From NCBI GenBank assembly GCA_017527865.1, contig JAFXPN010000025.1, positions 1-33,340 of the forward strand: a DNA stretch of 33,340 bases, in the 5' to 3' direction. Positions 25,212 through 33,340 of this stretch are shown in pieces (the first letter of the stretch is position 1; every line of letters begins with the position of its first letter). The notes under the pieces were generated by a model that did not search any database, had not been told where the DNA came from, and worked only from the letters and a program-made list of their open reading frames with translations. The position numbers were made by a program, and so were the translations under genes. The DNA is from Clostridiales bacterium. Its GTDB lineage: Bacteria; Bacillota; Clostridia; Saccharofermentanales; Saccharofermentanaceae.

Positions 25212-27152
25212 ATGAATATCGAACAGGCGCTGTCAGAAGAATACGCATATCTTGCAGGTGAATATGATGTCGCCGTCGTCGGCGCAGGCCACGCGGGCTG
25301 CGAGGCTGCACATGCCTGCGCGGCAATGGGGCTCAAGACCATACTGTTTACGCTGCACCTTGATTCCCTCGCGAATCTTCCGTGCAATCCCAGCATCGGA
25401 GGGACTGCCAAAGGTCAGATAGTTAGAGAGGTCGATGCGCTGGGAGGCGTCATGGGTAAAGTTGCTGACGAGTGCCTCATCCAGATGCGGATGCTGAACC
25501 GGACTAAGGGACCCGCGGTGCACTCTCCCAGAGCGCAGATGGACAGATCGAAGTATTCGGTAACGATGAAGGGTCTTCTTGAGGGGACGGAAGGTCTTGA
25601 TATAAGGCAGGCCCATGTCACCGCCGTTCTTGCGAAGGAGTCCGCGGACGGGATCTTTGCCGTCGAAGGAGTGATGACCGAGAGCAGGGCCGTATATAAG
25701 GCGAAGGCCGCAGTCGTCTGCTCCGGCACCTACATGGAGAGCAGGACGATAAGGGGTGAGGTGATCATAAGTTCGGGTCCGGACGGTCTACCCAGGTCGG
25801 AAGGCCTGTCGGCATCTCTGGCCGGCTACGGCATTCCGATATTGAGGTTCAAGACGGGGACTCCCGTCAGAGTGAATTCCGGCAGCATCGACTTTACGAA
25901 GATGCAGAGGCAGGAAGGGGAACACGATGTCCCTCTTTTCTCCTTCGACAACGAGATGAACGGGAGAACGGTTCCTGCGGATCAGAGCCCCTGCTATTCC
26001 GTATGGACGACGGACGAGACCCGTGAAGTGATACACGACAATATGGACAGGTCTCCTCTTTACAGCGGCATTATTAAGGGCACCGGCCCCCGTTACTGTC
26101 CCTCGATCGAGGACAAGTTCGTAAAGTTCAAGGATAAGACGCGTCACCAGATCTTTATCGAACCCATGGGAAGGAATACGAAGGAGATGTATCTTCAGGG
26201 ATTCTCTACGAGTCTTCCCGAGGACGTGCAGGTCAAGATGGTCCGCTCTTTGCCCGGTCTTGAAAAAGCGGTGATACAAAGAAGCGCGTATGCCATCGAA
26301 TATGACCTTATCGAGCCCACTACGCTGAAGCCGTCGCTCGAATCCAAGATAGTCTCCGGTCTGTTTACCGCAGGTCAGATAAACGGTTCTTCCGGTTACG
26401 AAGAGGCTGCGGGGCAGGGCATAATCGCGGGCATCAATGCAGGAAGATATGCCAAAGGCGAGGATGCGGTCATCATTGACCGTTCGCAGGGATACATCGG
26501 TGTCCTTATCGATGATCTTGTCACCAAGGGTACAAATGAACCGTACCGCATGATGACATCGCGCGCGGAGTACAGACTGTTCCTGAGATATGACAATGCA
26601 GACTTGAGACTTACGCCGACAGGCCATGATGTCGGGCTTATAGACGATGAGCGCTACGGCAGGTTTTTGAGGAAGTACGATTCTGTTAAAGAGGAGTACG
26701 ACAGGCTTTCCGGGACCTACATAGGTCCGTCGGATGAACTTGCGGCCGTCATGGCGGAAGCGGATTCCGTTATGCCGTCATCCGGAGTGTCTCTTGCGGA
26801 TCTCATAAGGCGCCCCGGAGTGAGCTACGCTATGATCGCACCTGTCGATAAGGACAGGCCTGCTCTCACGGAAGACGTAATACGCGCCGTAGAGACCGAC
26901 ATCAAGTATGAGGGATATCTCAAGCTCGAAAAGGAGAAGATCGACAGGTTCAAGAAGCTTGAGAAGAAGATCATACCTGCCGATACGGATTATCAGGGTA
27001 TTACGGGATTAAGATTGGAGGCAAGGCAGAAACTCGATAAGATGAGACCCGTTAATGTCGGTCAGGCATCGAGGATCTCGGGAGTATCTCCTGCGGATAT
27101 CTCGGTTCTCCTTGTTTATCTTGATTCCCGCAAAGGAGGTTCCGGTGTCTGA
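25212..27152 (+). CDS. mnmG: tRNA U34 carboxymethyltransferase subunit MnmG
   Basis: The FAD-dependent partner of MnmE. The 646-aa protein begins with about 17 residues before the FAD motif VVGAGHAGCEAA (22-33), slightly longer than most. The block LANLPCNPSIGGTAKGQIVR follows, then GLFTAGQINGSSGYEEAAGQ, YRMMTSRAEYRL and the C-terminal MnmE-binding helices. A short GGGA site lies just before the ATG, which comes one base after the mnmE stop. The end overlaps rsmG by 8 bases. Confidence 0.96.
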   Translation: MNIEQALSEEYAYLAGEYDVAVVGAGHAGCEAAHACAAMGLKTILFTLHLDSLANLPCNPSIGGTAKGQIVREVDALGGVMGKVADECLIQMRMLNRTKGPAVHSPRAQMDRSKYSVTMKGLLEGTEGLDIRQAHVTAVLAKESADGIFAVEGVMTESRAVYKAKAAVVCSGTYMESRTIRGEVIISSGPDGLPRSEGLSASLAGYGIPILRFKTGTPVRVNSGSIDFTKMQRQEGEHDVPLFSFDNEMNGRTVPADQSPCYSVWTTDETREVIHDNMDRSPLYSGIIKGTGPRYCPSIEDKFVKFKDKTRHQIFIEPMGRNTKEMYLQGFSTSLPEDVQVKMVRSLPGLEKAVIQRSAYAIEYDLIEPTTLKPSLESKIVSGLFTAGQINGSSGYEEAAGQGIIAGINAGRYAKGEDAVIIDRSQGYIGVLIDDLVTKGTNEPYRMMTSRAEYRLFLRYDNADLRLTPTGHDVGLIDDERYGRFLRKYDSVKEEYDRLSGTYIGPSDELAAVMAEADSVMPSSGVSLADLIRRPGVSYAMIAPVDKDRPALTEDVIRAVETDIKYEGYLKLEKEKIDRFKKLEKKIIPADTDYQGITGLRLEARQKLDKMRPVNVGQASRISGVSPADISVLLVYLDSRKGGSGV

Positions 27153-27882
27153 GATCATCAGGAAGATCGTTAAGGAATATTCCGACAGTGAAGGGCTCGG
27201 GCTGACAGACCGTCAGCTTGAGATGCTCGATATTTATGCAGGCATGCTCGTTAAGACCAACGAAGTCATGAACCTTACGAACATTACGGATGACGAAGGC
27301 ATCGCGGTCAGGCATTTTATCGATTCCCTGACTTTGGTCCCTTATATCAGGGCCGAACAGGAACGGGCGGGAAGACCGGATATATCGGTGATAGATGTCG
27401 GCACCGGGGCGGGATTCCCCGGCATCGTTCTTAAGATCGCGGTTCCGCAGCTTCGTCTCACTTTGCTGGATTCGCTTAAGAAACGTCTGAATTTCCTTGA
27501 CGATGTCTGTACCGCTTTGGAACTTCAGAACGCCGTTACCGTACACGGAAGGGCCGAAGATGCAGGCCGGGATGCCGGAATGCGTGAGAAGTTTGACGTT
27601 TCCTGTGCGCGCGCCGTGGCTTCTTTGCCGGTGCTGTGCGAGTACTGTCTGCCTTTCGTGAGGAAGGGCGGAGCATTCCTTGCCATGAAAGGCAATGTCG
27701 ACGAGGAACAGAAGGCATCATACAAGGCTGTAAAGATCCTGGGCGGACAGACGGAGAAGACGGACAGGTTCTGTCTTCCCGGGACGGACATGAACCGCGC
27801 GGTCGTAGTCGTAAGAAAGACTGCGCCCACTCCTTCAAGGTATCCGAGACAGGCCGGAAAGCCGTCAAAAGATCCGCTCTGA
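27145..27882 (+). CDS. rsmG: 16S rRNA (guanine527-N7)-methyltransferase
   Basis: RsmG methylates G527 of 16S rRNA; loss gives low-level streptomycin resistance. I start it at GTG 27145 because AAAGGAGG ends 5 bases upstream; the frame is open further back to 27055, but those residues do not fit the family. The 245-aa product has NLTNI (43-47), the SAM-binding motif DVGTGAGFPGIVL (84-96), and FDVSCARAVASL. It overlaps the mnmG stop by 8 bases, implying coupling. The C-terminal end is proline- and lysine-rich. Confidence 0.94.
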   Translation: MSEIIRKIVKEYSDSEGLGLTDRQLEMLDIYAGMLVKTNEVMNLTNITDDEGIAVRHFIDSLTLVPYIRAEQERAGRPDISVIDVGTGAGFPGIVLKIAVPQLRLTLLDSLKKRLNFLDDVCTALELQNAVTVHGRAEDAGRDAGMREKFDVSCARAVASLPVLCEYCLPFVRKGGAFLAMKGNVDEEQKASYKAVKILGGQTEKTDRFCLPGTDMNRAVVVVRKTAPTPSRYPRQAGKPSKDPL

Positions 27883-27929
27883 ACGGGTTCCTTATATATA
27901 TTATAGTTATATATATTTATAGTTAAGTG

Positions 27930-27938
27930 TGTTATACT
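27930..27938 (+). promoter_or_regulatory. Candidate promoter of gyrA (extended -10 in an AT-rich tract)
   Basis: TGTTATACT at 27930-27938 is an extended -10 with one mismatch. Bases 27891-27925 upstream are almost pure A and T, which could act as an UP element. No clear -35 is seen. The leader would be about 65 bases. Confidence 0.55.
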
Positions 27939-28010
27939 GATTCGGTATGATCTTATGATGATTTGGCCGGCTTAAGGGAAGTCAGACCCGGACCGGCACC
28001 GGAGGAAGAA

Positions 28011-30563
28011 ATGGCAGATAACGACAAGTCAAAGGAACTTCGCAAGCAGCAGGAAGAGCAGATGGATGAGATATTCCGCTCCGAGCAGACGACGATCGTT
28101 CCGGTTGACCTCGAGCAGGAAATGAAGAAGTCTTTTATCGACTACGCTATGTCGGTCATATCCGACCGTGCGCTGCCGGATATCAGAGACGGCCTTAAGC
28201 CTGTTCAGCGCAGGATACTCTATTCAATGTTCACTCAGGGTTTTACGCCTGATAAGCCGTACCGTAAGTGCGCTACCACGATAGGTGATGTTCTGGGAAG
28301 ATTCCACCCTCACGGAGATGCATCCGTTTACGATGCTCTCGTAAGGCTTGCGCAGGATTTCTCTTTGAGACATCCTCTCGTTGACGGACACGGAAACTTC
28401 GGATCCATAGACGGTGATCCGCCGGCTGCATACCGTTATACGGAGGCAAGGCTTGCCAAGGTCGCCCTCGAGATGATGACCGATATCAAGAAGGGCACGG
28501 AATTCAGGCCGAACTTCGATGAGCACGAATTCGAACCCGTAGCTCTCCCCTCGAGATTCCCCAATCTTCTCGTAAACGGATCTGTCGGAATTGCGGTCGG
28601 TATGGCGACCAATATCCCGCCTCATAACATGGGTGAGGTTATCGACGGTGTCGTAATGATGCTCGACAACCCCGACGTTTCTCTCGATGAACTCATGACA
28701 GTCGTTAAGGGTCCCGATTTCCCGACGGGCGGAGCGATACTCGGAACATCGGGTATCCGTGAAGCGTATGCGACGGGAAGGGGAAGGATAGTCGTAAGGG
28801 CTCATGCCGAGATCGAGGAATTCGGCAACGGCAGACAGAGGATAATCATCCATGATCTTCCCTTTGCAGTAAATAAGGCTCGTCTTATCGAGAGGATGGC
28901 CGATCTTGTAAAGGATAAGAAGGTAGAAGGAATATCGGGACTCCGCGATGAATCCGACCGTAATGAGATGGTACGTATAGTCATCGAGGTCAAGAAGGAA
29001 GCAAATCCCGATGTGGTCCTGAATCAGCTCTATAAGAACTGCGCGCTGCAGGATGCGTGCTGCGCCAATATGATCGCCCTTGTCCCTGATAAGGACGGTA
29101 AGCTCGAACCTAAGACGATAACTCTCTTTGATGCTTTGAAGTATTACATCGAGCATCAGGAAAATGTTGTGACCAAGAGGACGGAATATGACCTTGAGCA
29201 GGCTCTCGGCAAGCGCCATATCGATGAAGGCCTGCTCCTTGCCATAGATCACATCGATGAGATCATTGCCATAATCAGGGCGAGCAGGACCGAGGCGGAT
29301 GCGAAGACCGCAATGTGTGCCAGATTCGGCTTCTCCGACAAGCAGGCCCAGCATATCGTTGATATGAGACTCGGACGTTTGACGGGTCTCGAGCGCGAGA
29401 AGCTCGAAGCCGAGATCAAGTCTTTGGACGAGGCGATAGCCGGATACAGGCTCATATTAAGCGACCGCAACGTGCTCCACGAGACGATAAAGACGGAGAT
29501 CCTCGAGATCAAGCGGAAGTTCGCTACTCCGAGGGTCACGGAGATCATCAACGGTTCGTTCGAGGATGTCGATGATGAATCGCTCATCCAGGAAGAGAAT
29601 ATCGTTGTTACGCTCACGCATTTCGGTTATATCAAGCGTCAGCGCGTCGATGTATACAAGAGCCAGCACAGGGGCGGCCGGGGCATCTCGGGCCAGGGCA
29701 GACGCGAAGAGGATTACGTTGAGAAGATCCTGACCACTACGACGCACAAGTTCCTTCTTTGCTTCACCAATACCGGACGCGTGTTCAAGATCAAAGGTTA
29801 TAAGATCCCCGAGACGGCATCCAGAAGCGCGAAGGGTACGGCGATCGTTAACCTGTTAAGCCTCGGTGAGAATGAGAAGATAAGGAACATCATACCTGCC
29901 GACAGTCTGGACACGGAGGATGTCAACCTGACGATAGTAACGCGCAAGGGCGTTATCAAGAGGACTCCTCTGTCGAGTTACAAGAACATCAACAAGAACG
30001 GTCTCATTGCGGTCAAGCTCCGCGAAGACGATTCCGTCGTGGATATCGCCATGACTGCGCCTTCCCAGGAAGTCATCGTGGTTTCCCGTTCGGGCAAGGC
30101 CATAAGGTTTAATTCCGATGATGTAAGAGAGACCGGACGTAATTCTTCGGGTGTGCGCGCGATGAATCTCTCCGCGTCGGATGAAGTGGTCGGAATGGTC
30201 CCCGTTACCGACGGCGGCGAGCTGCTCGTGATCTCTGAGAAGGGCATGGGCAAGAGATCCTCCGTAGAGGAATACCGTCAGCAGGGAAGAGGCGGAAAAG
30301 GTCTCATCACATATAAGGTTACGGAGAAGACAGGTCCGATCATCGGATGCACGCTCGTCGATGACAGCATGGATCTTTTGATAATAACCGATACAGGAAT
30401 GATCATAAGAGTCGCGGCAACCGAGATACCGACGCTTTCCCGCGCGACTTCGGGCGTAAAGCTCATGAGGTCCAACGGAGCGTCCATCGTGGACTTTACC
30501 GTGACCGAACATGAGGAACCCGAAGAAGAGACGGAGACCGCGTCCGGAGAAGACAGTGAGTGA
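28011..30563 (+). CDS. gyrA: DNA gyrase subunit A
   Basis: GyrA is the breaking and rejoining subunit of gyrase. The start is ATG 28011 with GGAGG 5 bases upstream; the frame is open back to TTG 27963 but lacks a ribosome site there. The 850-aa product has the catalytic Arg142-Tyr143 pair ([10 protein letters not shown]), the quinolone-resistance region around [17 protein letters not shown] (99-115) and a GyrA box QHRGGRG (552-558) that marks it as gyrase rather than ParC; beta-pinwheel repeats follow. The position equal to E. coli Ser83 is Ala104, and Asp87 is kept as Asp108. An acidic tail ends the protein, normal for gyrase. gyrB is not in the window. Confidence 0.95.
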   Translation: MADNDKSKELRKQQEEQMDEIFRSEQTTIVPVDLEQEMKKSFIDYAMSVISDRALPDIRDGLKPVQRRILYSMFTQGFTPDKPYRKCATTIGDVLGRFHPHGDASVYDALVRLAQDFSLRHPLVDGHGNFGSIDGDPPAAYRYTEARLAKVALEMMTDIKKGTEFRPNFDEHEFEPVALPSRFPNLLVNGSVGIAVGMATNIPPHNMGEVIDGVVMMLDNPDVSLDELMTVVKGPDFPTGGAILGTSGIREAYATGRGRIVVRAHAEIEEFGNGRQRIIIHDLPFAVNKARLIERMADLVKDKKVEGISGLRDESDRNEMVRIVIEVKKEANPDVVLNQLYKNCALQDACCANMIALVPDKDGKLEPKTITLFDALKYYIEHQENVVTKRTEYDLEQALGKRHIDEGLLLAIDHIDEIIAIIRASRTEADAKTAMCARFGFSDKQAQHIVDMRLGRLTGLEREKLEAEIKSLDEAIAGYRLILSDRNVLHETIKTEILEIKRKFATPRVTEIINGSFEDVDDESLIQEENIVVTLTHFGYIKRQRVDVYKSQHRGGRGISGQGRREEDYVEKILTTTTHKFLLCFTNTGRVFKIKGYKIPETASRSAKGTAIVNLLSLGENEKIRNIIPADSLDTEDVNLTIVTRKGVIKRTPLSSYKNINKNGLIAVKLREDDSVVDIAMTAPSQEVIVVSRSGKAIRFNSDDVRETGRNSSGVRAMNLSASDEVVGMVPVTDGGELLVISEKGMGKRSSVEEYRQQGRGGKGLITYKVTEKTGPIIGCTLVDDSMDLLIITDTGMIIRVAATEIPTLSRATSGVKLMRSNGASIVDFTVTEHEEPEEETETASGEDSE

Positions 30564-32076
30564 TAATGCGTTAAAGAGATTTGCGGCAGGCCTGCTTGCC
30601 GTAGCGGTCATAACGGCCGGAGGGATAATGCCCTTTGCTCCTGCGGGTCTTTGCGGAAGATCCGTGGAAGCGGCGGTGAACCAGCCCGATATTACGATCA
30701 CGCCGATCGAGGATATACACTGCGCTTCTTATTGTGTTTACGATAAGACCGCGGATACCATACTTCTCGAGAGGATGTCGCATAACAGGATATATCCCGC
30801 ATCCATGACCAAGCTCATGACATTCCAGCTGGGGCTTGATTACCTCGATCCGGATGATTATGTTACCGTCTCGCAGAATGCGATAGACAATGTAACTTCC
30901 GATTCCACGCTTATGTATATCTGTGTCGGCGAGGAACTCAAGGTGTCCGAGCTTTATTACGGCATGATGCTTCCTTCGGGAAATGACGCGGCAAATGTTG
31001 TTGCAGAGGCTGTTATCGCCAAGCTTTTCGAGCTCTATCCAGAGGGTGGTGAGATGGGACCTGACGGCGTGAATGCATCCTATTTTACCGAACTGTTCGG
31101 AATGTCGGCTGATGAGATCTTGACTTCGTATCCCCTGTCTGCCTTTGCCGAGCTTATGAATCTGCGCGCGAGGAATATCGGGTGTACGGGAACGCACTTT
31201 GTCAATCCGCACGGACTCCACAGCGATGAGCATTATACTACCGCTTACGACCTTTGCCTTATCATGGCCAAGGCATCCGAGAATCCGGATTTCAACACAG
31301 TCATAAGTTCCCCTACGCATGTATTCCAGGCTACGAATGTTCATACAGAGGATGCATGGTCGATAGTAAAGAATACCAACCAGCTGCTGTCCGATCCGTG
31401 GATGGCGTCAAAGACGGCAGAGGGCGAAGATACACACATGATAGCATTCATAGGCGGAAAGACCGGAACAACGTCTGTTGCCGGAACCGGAATGACGACA
31501 TACAGTGTCAATGAGAACGGGCACGAATTGATGATCTCCGTCTGCGGGATACCCTATGAGGAATATTCCAATCAGACCCGTTATGTAACATCCGCAGTAG
31601 CCTACGGCAATCTTGCGTGCTGGAATTCCGATCCCGTGACAGTAATACCGGGTTCGATCGGGGATTACCAGCGGTTCAACTGGACTGCCGATTCCTTTCC
31701 TGTTCTTGATACGGTAATAGTGCCGGGCGATGCAGCGACGCTGCCGCAACCCGTCTCATCGGATGAACAGAGCGCAGAGGATCAGCAGACTGATGCCGGA
31801 ACGGCTGAAACGAATATCGCCGGGGAAGTCATCATAGGCGATTCAGGATCGGGACCGGATGTCGATCCGGCGTCACAGGATCAGGCCCAATCCGGCTTCT
31901 TTGCAACCCGTGTAGGCAGGTTTGTCTCTCTTAATCCCGGAGTGTCGGCATTCATCGCGGTACTGGTATTGATAATCATCATACTGGTCATCCTTCTCAT
32001 TACGAGGAGCATTAAATACAACAGGTCAAAGCGCCGCAGGAAGGCCGTCAGGGACTATAAAGGACCCACTTTCTGA
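30556..32076 (+). CDS. D-alanyl-D-alanine carboxypeptidase (S11, PBP5-like)
   Basis: The enzyme trims the terminal D-Ala from peptidoglycan stem peptides outside the membrane. I choose GTG 30556 because GGAGA lies 5 bases upstream and the signal peptide (about 6-40) then starts cleanly; ATG 30511 would overlap gyrA by 53 bases and add a basic stretch. It overlaps the gyrA stop by 8 bases. From this start the protein has 506 aa with the active-site motifs SMTK (83-86), SGN (141-143) and KTG (302-304). A Ser/Asp/Gln-rich linker (395-445) leads to a real membrane span (465-483) and a basic tail, in place of the usual amphipathic helix of PBP5. Confidence 0.92.
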   Translation: MSDNALKRFAAGLLAVAVITAGGIMPFAPAGLCGRSVEAAVNQPDITITPIEDIHCASYCVYDKTADTILLERMSHNRIYPASMTKLMTFQLGLDYLDPDDYVTVSQNAIDNVTSDSTLMYICVGEELKVSELYYGMMLPSGNDAANVVAEAVIAKLFELYPEGGEMGPDGVNASYFTELFGMSADEILTSYPLSAFAELMNLRARNIGCTGTHFVNPHGLHSDEHYTTAYDLCLIMAKASENPDFNTVISSPTHVFQATNVHTEDAWSIVKNTNQLLSDPWMASKTAEGEDTHMIAFIGGKTGTTSVAGTGMTTYSVNENGHELMISVCGIPYEEYSNQTRYVTSAVAYGNLACWNSDPVTVIPGSIGDYQRFNWTADSFPVLDTVIVPGDAATLPQPVSSDEQSAEDQQTDAGTAETNIAGEVIIGDSGSGPDVDPASQDQAQSGFFATRVGRFVSLNPGVSAFIAVLVLIIIILVILLITRSIKYNRSKRRRKAVRDYKGPTF

Positions 32077-32102
32077 TATTCGGTTTTGTTACTGAAAGCA
32101 AA

Positions 32103-32130
32103 AAGGCTGCCCGGTTAACCGGACAGCCTT
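32103..32130. terminator. Bidirectional terminator between the carboxypeptidase and ldh genes
   Basis: AAGGCTG and CAGCCTT (32103-32109, 32124-32130) and inner CCGG/CCGG arms form a stem with one C-A mismatch and a TTAA loop. On the - strand it is followed by a run of five T (32104-32100), a strong terminator for ldh; on the + strand the tail CTCTGT is weaker. Confidence 0.82.
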
Positions 32131-32160
32131 CTCTGTATCTAATGTTGTCAGTGCTGAGGA

Positions 32161-33117
32161 TTACAGACCTTCCACACTTGCGATAGCGTCTGCGATGTTC
32201 TTGCGGGATGCTTCCATGAGAGCTTTCTCGTCTTCGTTCAGTTCCATCTCGATGATGTCTTCAACTCCGCCTGCACCGATCATGATCGGGACGTTGAGAG
32301 TTACATTGCTCATTCCGTATTCGCCGTTAAGCTTTGTGGATACGGTGCGGATCGTGTGCTTATCCATGAGAATGGACTCGAGAAGAGTTGTAACGGAAAC
32401 GGCAACACCGTTGAATGTTGCGCCCTTGAGCTTGATGATCTGTGCGCCGGAAGACTTGGTTTGCTCGACGAGATCGATCTTATCCTGCTCGGAAAGAGGC
32501 TGGCCGATGGATCTTGCATACTCTTCAACAGGTACGCCTGCTACGTGTGTGCGGCTCCATGCTGCGAACTGTGTCTCACCGTGCTCGCCGAGGATATAGC
32601 CGTGAACGTTGCGGACATCAACATTGAGCTTCTGGGAAAGGAGCCATCTGAAACGCGCGGAGTCGAGGTTTGTACCGGAACCGATGATCCTGGAAGAAGG
32701 AAGACCTGTCCACTCGGTAACCTTGTATGTAACAACATCGCAAGGATTGGATACAACAAGGATAACGCCTTTGTTGTAATACTTCATGATGCTGTCTGTG
32801 ATAACGTGAGCAAGCTTAACGTTCTTCTTTGCAAGATCGATCCTGGTCTCGCCCGGCTTTCTCGGAATGCCTGCAGTAATGATGATGACGTCAGCATCCT
32901 TGACCTCGTCATAATCGCCGCTGTGAATGTCCATCTGGCCAAGGAAAGGAAGACCGTGGCTGATGTCGAGTGCCTCACCCAGCGCCTTCTCCTGGTTTAC
33001 GTCGATAAGTACCAGTTCAGAACAGATCTGCTTCATCGAGATAGCGAATGCGATAGTCGCACCTACTGCGCCTGCACCGATAATGCAGACCTTTGAACCT
33101 TCAGAAATCTTACTCAT
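32161..33117 (-). CDS. ldh: L-lactate/malate dehydrogenase family protein, probably L-lactate dehydrogenase
   Basis: The 318-aa protein reduces pyruvate to lactate (or, if a malate enzyme, oxaloacetate to malate) with NADH. It has the Rossmann motif IGAGAVGATIAF, LVLIDVN with the Asp that selects NAD, the loop arginine in RKPGETRIDL, SNPCDVVTY, NLDSARFR and the catalytic His in GEHGETQ. The overall pattern fits LDH, but the residue six before the loop arginine is Arg, which is usually Gln in LDH and Arg in malate dehydrogenases. I start at ATG 33117, which has GGGGG 8 bases upstream; ATG 33132 five codons earlier has no ribosome site. It is the only - strand gene and faces the carboxypeptidase gene. 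Confidence 0.88.
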   Translation of the reverse strand: MSKISEGSKVCIIGAGAVGATIAFAISMKQICSELVLIDVNQEKALGEALDISHGLPFLGQMDIHSGDYDEVKDADVIIITAGIPRKPGETRIDLAKKNVKLAHVITDSIMKYYNKGVILVVSNPCDVVTYKVTEWTGLPSSRIIGSGTNLDSARFRWLLSQKLNVDVRNVHGYILGEHGETQFAAWSRTHVAGVPVEEYARSIGQPLSEQDKIDLVEQTKSSGAQIIKLKGATFNGVAVSVTTLLESILMDKHTIRTVSTKLNGEYGMSNVTLNVPIMIGAGGVEDIIEMELNEDEKALMEASRKNIADAIASVEGL

Positions 33118-33158
33118 AGAAGATACCCCCATGTGCTTAAATATAGATTATTTATTCA

Positions 33159-33174
33159 ATACGCGTATACGTAT
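33159..33174. promoter_or_regulatory. Palindromes in the ldh leader, possible operator
   Basis: ATACGCGTAT (33159-33168) is a perfect 10-base palindrome, and ATACGTAT (33167-33174) a perfect 8-base one, sharing two bases. They lie downstream of the predicted ldh start of transcription, a common operator place. They do not match the Rex site (TTGTTAA, 4 bases, TTAACAA). Confidence 0.4.
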
Positions 33175-33200
33175 CTAAAAGCGCAGAATACTGCTACCAA

Positions 33201-33229
33201 ACTATACCAAAAAACAGTTATTAATTAAA
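33201..33229 (-). promoter_or_regulatory. Candidate promoter of ldh
   Basis: On the - strand, TGGTATAGT (33209-33201) is an extended -10 with one mismatch; TTTAAT (33229-33224) is a weak -35 at 17 bases. The leader would be near 77 bases and include the palindromes. Confidence 0.45.
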
Positions 33230-33340
33230 GAATATATTTTATAAAAAAATAGTGATAATGAGTTTTTATAAAGCTGTACGCGCATACCCGAAAAGGGAGT
33301 CTCGAGCGCGCGAAAAACTTTTTTGAAAAAAAGAAAAATA
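33230..33340. other. AT-rich intergenic end of the window
   Basis: No gene is seen. The stretch is AT-rich apart from a short GC-rich island around 33290-33314 (CTCGAGCGCGCG), followed by A and T runs. It holds TACGCGCATAC at 33277-33287, close to TACGCGTATAC in the ldh leader. It may contain the promoter or terminator of a neighbour beyond the edge. Confidence 0.5.

Noticed and set aside
27055..27144. Longer N-terminus for rsmG
   Set aside because: The GTG at 27145 has a perfect ribosome site, and the additional residues do not match the family.
28224..29354. Antisense frame of 376 aa inside gyrA
   Set aside because: gyrA is certain, and the antisense product has no domain and no ribosome site.
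32356..33096. Plus-strand frame of 246 aa over ldh
   Set aside because: The minus-strand enzyme has all active-site motifs; the plus-strand product has none.
33290..33340. Possible terminator in the A/T runs at the window end
   Set aside because: No stable stem is complete inside the window, and the neighbouring gene is not visible.

Overview
The window looks like chromosomal DNA of a Gram-positive, low-to-medium GC anaerobe of the class Clostridia, probably a fibre- or oligosaccharide-degrading gut or rumen type. This rests on gene content and protein motifs: HprK, WhiA, RapZ, SpoIIIJ-type YidC, Jag and GyrA with a GyrA box, strong GGAGG ribosome sites, GTG and TTG starts, and paired cellobiose and cellodextrin phosphorylases. 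I cannot name a genus. Almost everything is on the + strand; only the last gene, ldh, is on the - strand. No tRNA, rRNA, CRISPR array, prophage or insertion sequence was seen, and no gene-free stretch exceeds 300 bases.

Positions 1-4400 hold the 3' part of a GH94 cellobiose phosphorylase and a complete GH94 cellodextrin phosphorylase, each followed by a hairpin terminator; the second gene has its own promoter. Together they would split imported cellodextrins by phosphorolysis in the cytoplasm. A lipoprotein gene then leads into hprK-murB-rapZ-whiA (5444-8782): carbon catabolite control, cell-wall precursor synthesis, a P-loop adapter and a regulator. This block is unusual. yvcK, often found between rapZ and whiA, is absent, and WhiA is only 209 aa and appears to lack its first LAGLIDADG repeat.

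Positions 8796-12766 hold a membrane-anchored beta-propeller protein, two proteins of unknown function and a short uridine-kinase-like protein. Positions 12779-15746 are a tightly overlapped run of metA, nnrD and alr. A split transketolase (15812-17609) follows from its own promoter. Positions 17666-21168 are the least familiar part: an exported HExxH protein, a small unknown protein, an OmpR-type two-component system and a coiled-coil protein.

From a consensus promoter at 21179-21207 runs the conserved block rpmH-rnpA-yidD-yidC-jag-mnmE-mnmG-rsmG. It usually sits beside dnaA and oriC, but neither dnaA nor a DnaA-box cluster was seen upstream here, and gyrA plus a D-Ala-D-Ala carboxypeptidase gene follow rsmG where parA/parB are often found. 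rpmH (44 aa) has an attenuator-like terminator directly after it. The window closes with a convergent lactate/malate dehydrogenase gene, a shared bidirectional terminator, and an AT-rich upstream region with palindromes.

I found no clearly new multi-gene system. The best leads are the shortened WhiA at a reduced rapZ-whiA junction, the Arg at the substrate-selecting position of the Ldh-family enzyme, the displaced origin-type gene block, the repeats in the rpmH and ldh leaders, and the unknown genes around the two-component system.
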